Positions 54,080 to 63,698 of a stretch of DNA of 64,000 nt are shown piece after piece. The first letter of the stretch is position 1; each line of letters begins with the position of its first letter. Under the pieces are notes generated by a model. It searched no databases and had not been told where the DNA came from. It saw nothing but the letters and a program-made list of their open reading frames with translations. The translations under genes and the position numbers were made by a program. The DNA is taken from NCBI RefSeq assembly GCF_000247605.1, contig NC_016894.1, forward strand, positions 2,903,732 through 2,967,731, in the 5' to 3' direction. This DNA comes from Acetobacterium woodii DSM 1030. GTDB taxonomy: Bacteria > Bacillota > Clostridia > Eubacteriales > Eubacteriaceae.

Positions 54080-54280
54080 ATGAATAATGGTACAGTGAAA
54101 TGGTTTAACGAGGAAAAAGGATTTGGTTTTATTTCTGTAGATGGTGGCGAAGATGTATTTGTACATTTTTCTGCAATTATTGCTGACGGACGAAAAAACC
54201 TTGTCGAAGGACAACGGGTAACTTTTGATACCGAAAAAACTGATCGTGGCTTACAAGCTACTAATGTTTTTATCGCTTAG
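54080..54280 (+). CDS. cspA: Cold shock protein CspA family
   Basis: This 66-residue OB-fold protein has RNP1 KGFGFISV and RNP2 VFVHFSAI, the full CSD consensus ([16 protein letters not shown]). It acts as an RNA chaperone. The ribosome site is AGGAGG. It has a long leader of about 130 bases with a terminator-like hairpin and is followed by its own terminator. Confidence 0.96.
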   Translation: MNNGTVKWFNEEKGFGFISVDGGEDVFVHFSAIIADGRKNLVEGQRVTFDTEKTDRGLQATNVFIA

Positions 54281-54297
54281 TTAAATTAAATTTTAAA

Positions 54298-54327
54298 CCC
54301 CATCAACAATTGTTGGTGGGGTTTTTA
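54298..54327 (+). terminator. Terminator of cspA
   Basis: Eleven-base-pair stem CCCCATCAACA/TGTTGGTGGGG (54298-54321, one G-U pair) followed by TTTTTA, 18 bases after the stop. Confidence 0.88.
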
Positions 54328-54330
54328 TAT

Positions 54331-54368
54331 TAGGATTTTTTCTCTTTTTTAGGATTTTTTCTCTTTTT
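54331..54368. repeat. Perfect 19-bp tandem duplication at a gene end
   Basis: Two identical 19-base units (54331-54349 and 54350-54368) follow each other. They span the stop and last six codons of the FeoB-associated gene, so the second unit is untranslated. A recent slippage or duplication event is likely. Confidence 0.85.
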
Positions 54369-54534
54369 CATCGGATAGTTTTGCTTCTTCGTGACAGCCA
54401 TGGCAGCTTGCACAATGACTTCCACCTTTACACCCTTCACAAGAAAAATCTCCGGCTTTCAGCTTCTTGACTTTCTTAAAAATAATATAACCGGCCGCAC
54501 CCAGTATTAATGCTGCCAAAATCCAGGTAATCAT
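54349..54534 (-). CDS. FeoB-associated Cys-rich membrane protein
   Basis: This 61-residue protein has one N-terminal membrane helix (ITWILAALILGAAGYIIF), a short basic stretch, then CEGCKGGSHCASCHGC. This is the layout of the FeoB-associated Cys-rich family (FeoC-like position). It lies 36 bases after feoB on the same strand. It might bind iron or sense redox; not shown. Confidence 0.88.
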   Translation of the reverse strand: MITWILAALILGAAGYIIFKKVKKLKAGDFSCEGCKGGSHCASCHGCHEEAKLSDEKEKKS

Positions 54535-54570
54535 TTTTTAACCTTCTTTCCCTATTTTAATTCCAATTGA

Positions 54571-56592
54571 TTAAATAATAATCCGGCTTCCTACCTGAAA
54601 AATAATAAACGAAACGGCATAAGCCAAACCAATCTGATATAATAATGCAAAAATAAAATCCCGCCAGTTACCTAACTCTTTTTTCATCGTCGCAATTGCG
54701 GCCATGCACGGTGATGCCAATAATACAAAAATAACAAAACTATAAGCCGATACCGGTGTAAAGATCTGACTAATAGCGGTCGTAAAATCGCCTGACTGAC
54801 CAGATAATAACACACTCATGGTACTGATAATCATTTCTTTGGCAGCAATTCCGGTGAGTAGTGCTACCGAAGCGACCCAATTACCAAAACCTAACGGCAC
54901 AAAAATCGGTGCAATCACCTTTCCGAACATTGCCAGAATACTTTCGTCCGGCGTCTGAACCATTTGAAACGTTAAGGTAAAATTCTGCAAAAACCAGAGC
55001 ACTACTGATGCGGCAAAAATTATTGTCCCAGCCCGGACAATAAATTCTTTGATTCTGATCCATACCTGAGTCGCGGTATTTTTAAATTTTGGCATGCGCA
55101 GTGGTGGAATTTCCAATAAATACCCCGAGTCAGCCCCTTTAAACCAGGTTTTTGAAAGAATAAACCCGGAAGAAAAAACCACCAATAAACTGATCAAATA
55201 CAATGAAAACACCAGCAGGGTTTGATAACTCGTGAAAAATACCGACGCCATCAAGACATAAATAGGCATTTTAGCACCACACGAGATAAACGGTGTCAAC
55301 ACCGCCGTCAATTTACGTTCGCGTTCATTTTCCAGTGTTCGTGTGGCCATGATTCCGGGAACAGAGCATCCTAAACCAACAACCATCGGAATAAACGATT
55401 TACCCGATAAACCAAAATGTCGAAATATTCGATCCATAATAAAAGCTACTCGCGCCATGTAGCCACTATCTTCCAGAATTGAGATAAAAACAAACAAAAC
55501 CATTAACTGTGGAACAAAAGTCAACACCGCGCCAACGCCGGTGATGATCCCATCATTAATTAAGGCAATAATCCAACCAGCAGCCCCCAGATTTGCCAGT
55601 CCGGTGGCGACCCCGACAATCAACACATCATTGATAAACCACTCAATCGCGCCGATCGTCAGCTCCCCGACCAATGTAATTGAGACATAATAAATAACAA
55701 ACATAAAGAAAAAGAAAATCGGCAAGGCCGCATAACGATTCATCAGAACCTTGTCAAGTTTATCCTGAAATTGCCAGCCATGATCATTGGTTTTTTTTGT
55801 GGCTTTACTGATTCCATCAGTAATAAAACGATATCGATAATCAGCGATGGCACTATCCACATCATGATTTGTTAACGTTTCTATTTTTTTTCGTACCACC
55901 GAGATGTCATTCATTAAATCAACATTGTCATGAATCTTTAAAAGCACCTCATCGTCTTTTTCAATCAGCTTAATGGCTCGAAATAATTTCGGGTATTCGG
56001 GTAACACCTGCGGATATCGTTCTTGGACTAAATGATCGAAATCAGTGAATAATGTTGTCATTTCTTTGGGAAATATCTGCGGATAAGCTGGATGATGTTC
56101 ATCAACCAACACCTTTTCCACCAGTTCGATGAGTTCATCAATTCCAGTTTCTTTTTGCGCTGAAATTTCAACAAAAGGATAACCAAATACTTTCTCCATT
56201 TGATGGATATCAATTTCAACCCCGGTTTTCTTAACGACATCCATCATATTCAAGGCTCCCACCATCGGGCAATCAAGTTCCATCAACTGGGTGCTTAAAT
56301 AAAGATTTCGTTCAATGTTAGAGGCATCAATAATATTTATAATTAAATCTGGACGTTCTTCCAGTAAAAAATTTCGTGAAACAATTTCATCCATCGAATA
56401 AGGTGCTAATGAATAAATTCCCGGAAGATCTACCAATGTAATCTCTTTCGTTGTATTTTTTAAACTGCCTTCTTTTTTTTCAACCGTTACTCCCGGCCAA
56501 TTACCCACATAGAGATTGCTGCCCGTAAGACAATTAAAAAGTGTCGTCTTGCCAGAATTGGGATTCCCCGCTAACGCGATCGTATATTTCAT
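54571..56592 (-). CDS. feoB: Ferrous iron transporter FeoB
   Basis: This 673-residue iron pump has an N-terminal GTPase (G1 ALAGNPNSGKTTLFN; G2-G3 region TVEKKEGS and DLPGIYSLAPYS; NMMD for G4) and about eight or more membrane helices. Gate motifs GLGCSVPGIMATRTLENERERK and PFISCGAKMPIY carry the conserved Cys. It imports Fe2+ under anaerobic conditions. Preceded by feoA with a hairpin (56661-56687) between. Confidence 0.97.
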   Translation of the reverse strand: MKYTIALAGNPNSGKTTLFNCLTGSNLYVGNWPGVTVEKKEGSLKNTTKEITLVDLPGIYSLAPYSMDEIVSRNFLLEERPDLIINIIDASNIERNLYLSTQLMELDCPMVGALNMMDVVKKTGVEIDIHQMEKVFGYPFVEISAQKETGIDELIELVEKVLVDEHHPAYPQIFPKEMTTLFTDFDHLVQERYPQVLPEYPKLFRAIKLIEKDDEVLLKIHDNVDLMNDISVVRKKIETLTNHDVDSAIADYRYRFITDGISKATKKTNDHGWQFQDKLDKVLMNRYAALPIFFFFMFVIYYVSITLVGELTIGAIEWFINDVLIVGVATGLANLGAAGWIIALINDGIITGVGAVLTFVPQLMVLFVFISILEDSGYMARVAFIMDRIFRHFGLSGKSFIPMVVGLGCSVPGIMATRTLENERERKLTAVLTPFISCGAKMPIYVLMASVFFTSYQTLLVFSLYLISLLVVFSSGFILSKTWFKGADSGYLLEIPPLRMPKFKNTATQVWIRIKEFIVRAGTIIFAASVVLWFLQNFTLTFQMVQTPDESILAMFGKVIAPIFVPLGFGNWVASVALLTGIAAKEMIISTMSVLLSGQSGDFTTAISQIFTPVSAYSFVIFVLLASPCMAAIATMKKELGNWRDFIFALLYQIGLAYAVSFIIFQVGSRIII

Positions 56593-56660
56593 TCTTATTC
56601 CTCATTTCCATTTATGTCTAGTAAAATGCCGACCGTCCCATCAATCAATGATAGAAACAA

Positions 56661-56687
56661 TGAAACCACCTTTATCAGGTGGTTTCA
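56661..56687 (-). terminator. Hairpin between feoA and feoB
   Basis: Ten-base arms TGAAACCACC (56661-56670) and GGTGGTTTCA (56678-56687) with a 7-base loop, followed on the minus strand by TTGTTTC. It could partly terminate or stabilise the feoA message. Confidence 0.6.
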
Positions 56688-56695
56688 ATTATTTA

Positions 56696-56920
56696 TTACT
56701 GAACCATGAGAATATTTTCAGCGTCTTTTTTTCTGAGACTAAGTGAATATCCTCTTAAACGGACTTCAATAGGATCTCCAAATGGAGCCGTTTTGTTAAC
56801 TTGAACTTCCACTCCTGGGGTTACACCCATATCCATCAGTTTGCGTCGCATCAGACCCTCAACAGCAATTGAACCCACATAAGCTTTTTGCCCCGGTTTT
56901 AAATCTTTTAAAGTACACAT
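56696..56920 (-). CDS. feoA: Ferrous iron transport protein FeoA
   Basis: This 74-residue SH3-like protein (LKPGQKAYVGSI, LMRRKLMDMGVTPGVEV, FGDPIEVRLRGYSLSLRKKDAENI) supports FeoB. Length is typical. First gene of the feo unit behind a strong promoter at 56990-57018. Confidence 0.95.
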   Translation of the reverse strand: MCTLKDLKPGQKAYVGSIAVEGLMRRKLMDMGVTPGVEVQVNKTAPFGDPIEVRLRGYSLSLRKKDAENILMVQ

Positions 56921-56989
56921 TCGTTACACCTTCTATCCAAGTTATTCGTTTTTATAAACAAGATGTTTCTGACTCTTTTTGTTAGTCTT

Positions 56990-57019
56990 ATTATACTTTA
57001 ATTGAAAACCATTGTCAAT
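56990..57019 (-). promoter_or_regulatory. feoA promoter with overlapping inverted repeat
   Basis: TTGACA (57018-57013), 17 bases, TATAAT (56995-56990) on the minus strand: near-consensus. An imperfect 19-base palindrome ATTGAAAAC-C-ATTGTCAAT (57001-57019) covers the -35 and spacer, a good place for an iron repressor. It matches the canonical Fur box poorly, so the regulator is open. Confidence 0.78.
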
Positions 57020-57069
57020 TAGATTGTTGATTCTTTTTTCTTATTAAGGTACTTTTAAACGTATTTAAA

Positions 57070-57093
57070 AGACCGCTGAAAATTCAGCGGTCT
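57070..57093 (-). terminator. Terminator after uvrA
   Basis: Perfect 11-base stem AGACCGCTGAA/TTCAGCGGTCT (57070-57080 with 57083-57093), followed on the minus strand by TTTAAATAC. It lies about 200 bases downstream of the uvrA stop, beyond the structured stretch 57115-57249. Confidence 0.8.
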
Positions 57094-57114
57094 CATCCTG
57101 TCAAAAAGATAACG

Positions 57115-57249
57115 TCGTGCCGACTATTGTTCGATCATGTTGTGTGCCTCAAGGCGAACAGTTGCAGCGAAAAGGCTGTCTTTAGCCAAAGCTTTGCTTG
57201 CAACTGTCCGAATTGCGTGCATGCAACAGATTAATAAGCGTCGGTACGA
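57115..57249. other. Structured 3' region between uvrA and its terminator
   Basis: An outer stem TCGTGCCGAC/GTCGGTACGA (57115-57124 with 57240-57249, one G-U pair) encloses GCC-TCAA-GGC, a nine-base stem ACAGTTGCA/TGCAACTGT (57158-57166 with 57199-57207) and GGCTGTC...AGCC. No gene. Shares short words (GTTCGCCT, GCTTTGG) with the element at 48512-48682 on the minus strand, so the two may be distant relatives. Confidence 0.45.
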
Positions 57250-57290
57250 GCTTCATCCTTAGCGTGCTGAAATTGCAGTCGTCGGCAACT

Positions 57291-60098
57291 CTATTTCAAC
57301 ATTTTTTTTAAATATTGACCGGTATAAGATTCCGGTACCCTGGCAACTTCTTCAGGTGTTCCCATCGCAATAATGGTGCCACCACCATCACCGCCTTCCG
57401 GACCCAGGTCAATAATATGATCGGCCACTTTAATAACATCCAACTGATGTTCGATGACCACCACCGTGCTGCCGCTGTCGGCCAGCCGTTGCAGGACCGT
57501 AATCAATTGATGAACGTCAGCAATATGTAATCCGGTCGTCGGTTCATCAAGAATGTATAAGGTCTTCCCGGTGTTTATTTTACTTAATTCGGTGGCCAGC
57601 TTTATGCGTTGGGCTTCACCGCCGGATAACTGTGTTGACGGTTGCCCCAACCGAACATAACTTAACCCGACATCATAAAGGGTTTGAAGCTTCATTTTAA
57701 TTTTAGGAATGTTACTGAAAAATTCCAAGGCTTCCTCTACTGTCATTTCAAGAACATCAGCAATATTTTTGCCTTTATATTTCACTTCCAACGTTTCACG
57801 ATTATAACGTTTTCCGCCACATACCTCACAGGGAACATAAACATCTGGCAAAAAATGCATTTCGATTTTAATAATCCCATCGCCACCGCATTTCTCACAG
57901 CGCCCGCCCTTAACATTAAAACTAAATCGTCCTTTCAGGTAACCTCGGGCTTTGGCTTCAGGCGTTTTAGCAAAAAGATCGCGGATCAGATCAAAAACAC
58001 CGGTGTAGGTCGCCGGATTTGATCGCGGGGTTCTGCCAATTGGCGACTGATCAATATCAATGACCTTATCCACCGCTTCAACACCCTCGATGCTAGTATA
58101 TTTACCAGGTTTTCTCAAACTACGATAAAGCTTTTGGGCCAGCCCCCGAAATAATATTTCATTAACTAAGGTACTTTTTCCCGAACCGGATACGCCGGTC
58201 ACACAAATCAGCTTTCCAATCGGAAAATTCACATCAATATTTTTTAAATTATTTTCTCGTGCTCCTCTAATTTTTAGATATTCACCGTTCCCAGTCCGTC
58301 TTATTTCAGGAATGGGAATGATTTTTTTTCCGCTCAGGTATTGTCCGGTGATCGACTCCGGCACTGCTTTGATTTCTGCCAAGGTTCCCTGGGCGACAAT
58401 CTCACCCCCATGCACCCCTGGGCCGGGACCAATATCAACGACATAATCAGCCTCTTCCATCGTTTCTTCATCATGTTCCACCACAATTAAGGTATTTCCC
58501 AAATCGGTTAAACGTCTTAAGGTTCCTAATAATTTTTGGTTATCGCGCTGATGCAGTCCAATACTTGGTTCATCGAGAACATATAATACCCCGACTAAAC
58601 CCGAACCAATTTGCGTTGCCAAGCGAATCCGCTGCGATTCACCTCCGGATAGCGTTCCGGAATTTCGCGACAACGTTAGATACTCAAGGCCGACATTCTG
58701 TAAAAAGTTTAACCTTGCATTAATTTCGACAAAAATTGCTTCCCCAATGATTGCTTCACGACTGGTTAACTCAATGTTCTTAAAAAATTCAATCAACCGA
58801 CTGATTGACAAGTCCGTTAAATCAATGATATTTTTATCATGCACCGTTACTGCCAAACTGGCGGGATTCAAGCGCTTACCTTTACATTTGGGGCAGGGGG
58901 TTTCCGACATATAGCGTTCAATCAGGCTACGCATCCGCTCCGAAGTGGTTTCCCGATAACGCCGCTCCATATTTCTCACCAAACCTTCAAAGGTTGATGA
59001 ATAAGTTCCGGAAAACTTTCCTTCGTAGGCAATCTCAAGAACGTCTTCACTACCATAAAGAAGGGCGTCTAAGAATTCATCACTCGCCTGGCTGATTGGA
59101 TCTTCCATCGAAAAATGATGTTTTTCAGCCAAAGCCTTTACCAAATTAAAATAATATTTTGAGTCGCTTTTTAATCCAAAAAATTTAATCGCACCATTGG
59201 CAATCGATAAACTTTTGTCAGGTATAAGTGAATCGGGATCAATTTCCTGGTGAAACCCCAAACCATTACAAGCAGGACACATGCCAAAAGGATTGTTAAA
59301 CGAAAAAGTTCGCGGTTCCAAAACATCCATTGAGATGCCACAATCAACACAAGCCAATTTTTCGCTGAAAAGCAAGGGTTCGCCATCAATCACATCACAG
59401 ATCACCAATCCGCCGGAAAGTTTCATCGCGGTTTCCAATGAATCGGACAATCTTTTGCCGAGATTTTCTTTAGCAACCAAACGATCCACCACCACTTCAA
59501 TGGTATGTTTTTTATTTTTATCCAGATTGATTTCATCGGTCACTTCCATCGCGGTTCCATCAACAATTATTCGGACAAAACCTTCCTTTTTAATGAAATC
59601 AAGGGTCTTTTTGTGTTGCCCTTTTTCTTTTCGGATGACCGGTGCTAAAATCTGGAATTTTGTTTTTGGAGGTAACCCCAGAATTACATCAACAATCTGA
59701 TCAACCGTCTGAGATTCCACCACTTTGCCACATTTGGGACAATGCGGTATCCCGATTCTGGCATATAATAGCCGTAGATAATCATAAATCTCGGTGACTG
59801 TGCCAACCGTTGAACGGGGATTACGATTCGTCGTTTTCTGATCAATGGATATCGCCGGGGATAAACCATCAATGCTTTCAACATTGGGTTTTTGGGTTTG
59901 ACCCAAAAACTGTCGGGCATAAGACGATAATGACTCAACATAACGTCGTTGTCCTTCAGCATAAATGGTATCAAAGGCCAGGGATGATTTCCCTGACCCG
60001 CTAAGTCCCGTAAAAACGACAAGTTGATCCCGCGGTATTTTTAAGTCGACATTTTTTAAGTTATGTTCTTTTGCACCTTTTATTTCTAAGTATTTCAT
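57291..60098 (-). CDS. uvrA: Excinuclease ABC subunit A
   Basis: This 935-residue damage sensor is a two-ABC ATPase with Walker [13 protein letters not shown] (near 31) and [12 protein letters not shown] (near 635). The signatures are [16 protein letters not shown] and [15 protein letters not shown]. The zinc modules are C-x2-C pairs such as CVDCG with CPACNGLG, and CEKCGGDG with [10 protein letters not shown]. It is normal length. uvrB lies 61 bases upstream on the same strand, so the two are probably cotranscribed. Confidence 0.98.
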   Translation of the reverse strand: MKYLEIKGAKEHNLKNVDLKIPRDQLVVFTGLSGSGKSSLAFDTIYAEGQRRYVESLSSYARQFLGQTQKPNVESIDGLSPAISIDQKTTNRNPRSTVGTVTEIYDYLRLLYARIGIPHCPKCGKVVESQTVDQIVDVILGLPPKTKFQILAPVIRKEKGQHKKTLDFIKKEGFVRIIVDGTAMEVTDEINLDKNKKHTIEVVVDRLVAKENLGKRLSDSLETAMKLSGGLVICDVIDGEPLLFSEKLACVDCGISMDVLEPRTFSFNNPFGMCPACNGLGFHQEIDPDSLIPDKSLSIANGAIKFFGLKSDSKYYFNLVKALAEKHHFSMEDPISQASDEFLDALLYGSEDVLEIAYEGKFSGTYSSTFEGLVRNMERRYRETTSERMRSLIERYMSETPCPKCKGKRLNPASLAVTVHDKNIIDLTDLSISRLIEFFKNIELTSREAIIGEAIFVEINARLNFLQNVGLEYLTLSRNSGTLSGGESQRIRLATQIGSGLVGVLYVLDEPSIGLHQRDNQKLLGTLRRLTDLGNTLIVVEHDEETMEEADYVVDIGPGPGVHGGEIVAQGTLAEIKAVPESITGQYLSGKKIIPIPEIRRTGNGEYLKIRGARENNLKNIDVNFPIGKLICVTGVSGSGKSTLVNEILFRGLAQKLYRSLRKPGKYTSIEGVEAVDKVIDIDQSPIGRTPRSNPATYTGVFDLIRDLFAKTPEAKARGYLKGRFSFNVKGGRCEKCGGDGIIKIEMHFLPDVYVPCEVCGGKRYNRETLEVKYKGKNIADVLEMTVEEALEFFSNIPKIKMKLQTLYDVGLSYVRLGQPSTQLSGGEAQRIKLATELSKINTGKTLYILDEPTTGLHIADVHQLITVLQRLADSGSTVVVIEHQLDVIKVADHIIDLGPEGGDGGGTIIAMGTPEEVARVPESYTGQYLKKMLK

Positions 60099-60159
60099 GT
60101 TACTCCTTATATTACGAATGGTAATTGCTGAATTTTTGCATCACACTACTAATCGTTTT

Positions 60160-62136
60160 TCATCTTTGATACTCTTTCAGCTGATGTATTTCATCGCGTA
60201 GTTTAGCTGCCCGTTCAAATTCCAAGGCTTCGGCGGCGGTCAACATCTCAACTTCGAGTTCTTTAATTTTAACTTCAATATCAACCGCATCATTCCCAAT
60301 CTCATAAGTTTCCGTTGTTTCGGCAACCTTGGTTGCTTCAATGATCGCGCGAATGTCTTTTTTGACTGAGCTGGGGGTTATGTCATGAGCTTCGTTGTAG
60401 GCCGTCTGAATTCCCCGCCGACGATTTGTTTCGCTGATTGCGCGGTCCATTGATGGTGTGATTTTATCGGCATACATAATCACATGCCCCTCCAAATTAC
60501 GGGCAGCCCGGCCAACCGTTTGGATCAGCGACGTTTCGGAGCGCAAAAAACCTTCTTTATCGGCATCCAAAATAGCTACTAAACCGACTTCCGGTAAGTC
60601 AAGACCCTCTCGGAGCAGGTTAATCCCCACTAATACATCAAAAACGCCCAGTCTTAAATCCCTGAGAATTTTCATTCGTTCAATCGTATCGACGTCTGAA
60701 TGGAGATAATTAACCGCGATCCCGTTTTCTTTCAGATAATCGGTCAGATCTTCGGCCATTTTTTTTGTTAATGTGGTGACTAAAACCCGATTTCCTTTTT
60801 CGGTGGTCATTTTTATTTCTCCCAGCAGATCATCGATCTGGCCGGCAACCGGCCGAACCGTTATCTCCGGATCAATCAGACCCGTCGGTCGGATAATCAG
60901 CTCAACAATATTCTGACTATGTTCTTTTTCATATTTACTGGGTGTCGCCGTCGTGAAAACGATCTGATTAATTTTTTGTTCAAATTCTGAAAAGTTAAGT
61001 GGTCGATTATCAAAAGCTGACGGCAACCGAAAGCCATAATCAACCAGATTACTTTTACGGGCTCTATCTCCCGCATACATGCCACCAATTTGGGGAATCG
61101 ATACATGTGATTCATCAGCAATGATTAAAAAATCCTTGGGAAAATAGTCAATCAAAGTATATGGTGGCGAACCTGGCGGCAATCCATTAATATAACGGGT
61201 ATAATTTTCAATCCCATTGCAATAACCCATTTCCCGAAGCATTTCAATGTCATAATTGGTCCGTTGCAAAATCCGTTGGGCTTCCACCAGACGATTATTA
61301 TTGGTATATTCATCATAACGCTGCCGCACTTCATTTTGAATCCCGGCAATCGCTCGCTCTAAGTTCTCCGGTGTTGTTGTATAATGAGAAGCCGGAAAGA
61401 TCGAGACATGGGTTAACTCGCCATAAATTTCACCGGTTAAGGTATTAATCTCGGTGATCCGCTCGATTTCATCGCCAAAAAATTCCAGTCGCACCGCTTT
61501 TTCTGACGACGCCGCCGGAAAGATCTCTAAAATATCCCCTCTGACCCGAAAATTATTTCGTTCAAAAGCGATATCATTACGGGTATATTGAATATCCACT
61601 AATTTGCGAATTATCGCGTCACGATCTTTTTCCATTCCCGGCCGTAACGATAAAACCAGATTTTCATAATCGATGGGACTTCCCAATCCGTAAATGCAAG
61701 AGACACTGGCAACAACGATCACATCCCGGCGTTCAAATAATGATGCCGTTGCCGAATGTCTTAGTTTATCGATCTCATCGTTGATCGATGAATCTTTTTC
61801 GATAAAAAGATCCGAGTGTGGTACATAGGCTTCCGGTTGGTAATAATCATAATAACTAACGAAATATTCAACCGCGTTGTCGGGAAAAAAACTTCGAAAT
61901 TCATTGGTCAATTGTGCCGCCAGGGTTTTATTATGAGCAATCACTAATGTCGGTTTCTGGACCTTCTCAATCACTTTGGCCATCGTGTAAGTTTTTCCCG
62001 AGCCAGTTACGCCCAATAAAGTTTGATATTTTAACCCTTCATTAATTCCTTTTGATATTTTTTCGATGGCTGGTCCCTGATCACCCTTAGGTTCATATTC
62101 AGATACCACCTTAAATGCATGCTTCATTTCTTTCAT
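60160..62136 (-). CDS. uvrB: Excinuclease ABC subunit B
   Basis: This 658-residue helicase-like protein has Walker [16 protein letters not shown], the beta-hairpin region [16 protein letters not shown], the DEAD-like motif in [11 protein letters not shown], motif [10 protein letters not shown] and a C-terminal UVR domain ([15 protein letters not shown]) that binds UvrC. I chose the ATG at 62136 with GGAGG six bases upstream over a GTG two codons earlier. It pairs with uvrA. Confidence 0.98.
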   Translation of the reverse strand: MKEMKHAFKVVSEYEPKGDQGPAIEKISKGINEGLKYQTLLGVTGSGKTYTMAKVIEKVQKPTLVIAHNKTLAAQLTNEFRSFFPDNAVEYFVSYYDYYQPEAYVPHSDLFIEKDSSINDEIDKLRHSATASLFERRDVIVVASVSCIYGLGSPIDYENLVLSLRPGMEKDRDAIIRKLVDIQYTRNDIAFERNNFRVRGDILEIFPAASSEKAVRLEFFGDEIERITEINTLTGEIYGELTHVSIFPASHYTTTPENLERAIAGIQNEVRQRYDEYTNNNRLVEAQRILQRTNYDIEMLREMGYCNGIENYTRYINGLPPGSPPYTLIDYFPKDFLIIADESHVSIPQIGGMYAGDRARKSNLVDYGFRLPSAFDNRPLNFSEFEQKINQIVFTTATPSKYEKEHSQNIVELIIRPTGLIDPEITVRPVAGQIDDLLGEIKMTTEKGNRVLVTTLTKKMAEDLTDYLKENGIAVNYLHSDVDTIERMKILRDLRLGVFDVLVGINLLREGLDLPEVGLVAILDADKEGFLRSETSLIQTVGRAARNLEGHVIMYADKITPSMDRAISETNRRRGIQTAYNEAHDITPSSVKKDIRAIIEATKVAETTETYEIGNDAVDIEVKIKELEVEMLTAAEALEFERAAKLRDEIHQLKEYQR

Positions 62137-62256
62137 AAGCACCCTCCGATTTGTAAGATGAACATTCGTTCTATTATTTTAACATAGCTTTTTTTTTATA
62201 GCAATCGCTAATCCTTCTAAATTAATAAAATTTCAGATATCTCTTCGTGCGTCAAA

Positions 62257-62281
62257 AAAGCACACCATCATGGCATGCTTT
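62257..62281 (-). terminator. Terminator of the S41 protease gene
   Basis: Eleven-base-pair stem (62257-62267 with 62271-62281, two G-U pairs), loop of three, followed on the minus strand by TTTTTTGACG (overlapping the stem end). It lies 34 bases after the stop. Confidence 0.82.
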
Positions 62282-62314
62282 TGTTGCGAATTTTAACATT
62301 CAAATCCATTCAAT

Positions 62315-63514
62315 TTAATTTGTCGTCCCCAGAATCTCCAGGGCTTTTTGAAGTTGGACATCTTCCTCGTCAGTAAAGGCATTATTTTTCATATAATCAG
62401 TCGCTTCAATAACAACGTTCGGTTCCAATCCGGTTCCTTGAATATTAATTCCATTCGGCGTAAAATATTCTGAATTGGTCACCTTAAATCCCCCGCCATC
62501 GGTTAGACCAATCACTTCTTGAACAATCCCTTTACCAAAGGTTTTTGTTCCTACCAACTGTGCTGCTCCGGTATCTTTAAGGGCTCCGGCTAAAATTTCT
62601 GCCGAGCTGGCAGATCCGCCATCAACTAAAACAACCATCGGTAAGTTAAGCTGCTCGGTCGCATCCGATTTATACTCGGTTTTATGTCCCTCTCTATCGA
62701 CCGTATAAACAACCATGGTATCTCCCAAAAGTCGATCAGCGATTTCGACTGCCTGATTGACGCCGCCACCTGGATTACTTCGTAAATCAATCACCAGACC
62801 AGTGATATTTTGTTCCAACAACGCATTCAGTTGGGTCTTAAAATCAGTGGCTGTCTTGTCAGCAAATTCGCTGATCTGAATATAGCCCTTGTCACCAATA
62901 ACCCGTGAATCAACGGTGTTCGTTTCAATCGTTTGACGGACAAGATCCATTTCAATAATCTCGTCACCCCGGGCAATCGTTATCTTGACCGGCGTATTGG
63001 CCGGCCCTTTTACTTTTGACACCACTAAATCTGATCCAATCGTGCTGACATCTTCGCCATCAACCTTAATGATCTTGTCGCCGGTTTTGATCCCTGCAGC
63101 ATCGGCCGGGGTGCCTTTTTGCGAAGCCACAACATAGGTGTAACCCTGCGCATCTTCGGTTACAACAACGCCAATCCCTTCATAAACACCGGTGGCCATT
63201 TCCATATATTTTGAAAATTCTTCACTGGTAAAATACGCACTATAGGGATCACCCAGACTGTCAAACATGCCTTTAATGGCACCATCAAAAAGTGTTGTAT
63301 TATCAACATTTTTGTAATATTCCGAAGAAATCTGTCCTTTAAGCGCCAATAATTTTCTGACCCCGGCTGCCGTTTCGCTACTATCAACATTTACAATTAA
63401 CTTATTTCCCAAAAGAAAACTACCCGTTGTTGCGACTGTAAAGGTAATGATATTGGTCATGATCAACACCACGACGACGATAATAGCTTTTATCTTTTTT
63501 GATTTATTTTCCAT
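62315..63514 (-). CDS. S41-family C-terminal processing peptidase
   Basis: This 399-residue exported protease has an N-terminal membrane anchor (IIVVVVLIMTNIITFTVATTG), a PDZ domain (GVYEGIGVVVTED, KGTPADAAGIKTGDKIIKVDGEDV) and the catalytic domain with Ser in GGSASSAEILAGALKD and Lys in GTKTFGKGIVQ. The family degrades or trims envelope proteins. The M23 peptidase gene upstream on the same strand is a common partner. Confidence 0.94.
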   Translation of the reverse strand: MENKSKKIKAIIVVVVLIMTNIITFTVATTGSFLLGNKLIVNVDSSETAAGVRKLLALKGQISSEYYKNVDNTTLFDGAIKGMFDSLGDPYSAYFTSEEFSKYMEMATGVYEGIGVVVTEDAQGYTYVVASQKGTPADAAGIKTGDKIIKVDGEDVSTIGSDLVVSKVKGPANTPVKITIARGDEIIEMDLVRQTIETNTVDSRVIGDKGYIQISEFADKTATDFKTQLNALLEQNITGLVIDLRSNPGGGVNQAVEIADRLLGDTMVVYTVDREGHKTEYKSDATEQLNLPMVVLVDGGSASSAEILAGALKDTGAAQLVGTKTFGKGIVQEVIGLTDGGGFKVTNSEYFTPNGINIQGTGLEPNVVIEATDYMKNNAFTDEEDVQLQKALEILGTTN

Positions 63515-63635
63515 TGTCCAAACCTTGTCCTATCCTTTTTTTATTTATCCACAATAAGCCATTGCAAAAATCTCAAACGTCGAACAATCATGGTTTTGTG
63601 ATCAGTTTCGCAATTACCTATTTACCCATAAATAA

Positions 63636-63671
63636 AACAGGAGAAAAGAATCATGATTCTTTTCTCCTGTT
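63636..63671 (-). terminator. Perfect 36-bp palindrome, terminator of the M23 gene
   Basis: Two 18-base arms (63636-63653 and 63654-63671) meet without a loop base, followed on the minus strand by TTATTTATGGG. It lies 27 bases after the M23 stop. Confidence 0.82.
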
Positions 63672-63698
63672 CTTTCGATGTATTGTACGCTAAAATTC

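Noticed and set aside
57001-57019. Canonical Fur box at feoA
   Set aside because: Fewer than half the positions agree with the 19-base consensus, so I list it only as an inverted repeat.
59281-59700. Plus-strand open frame inside uvrA
   Set aside because: uvrA is intact and highly conserved on the minus strand here.
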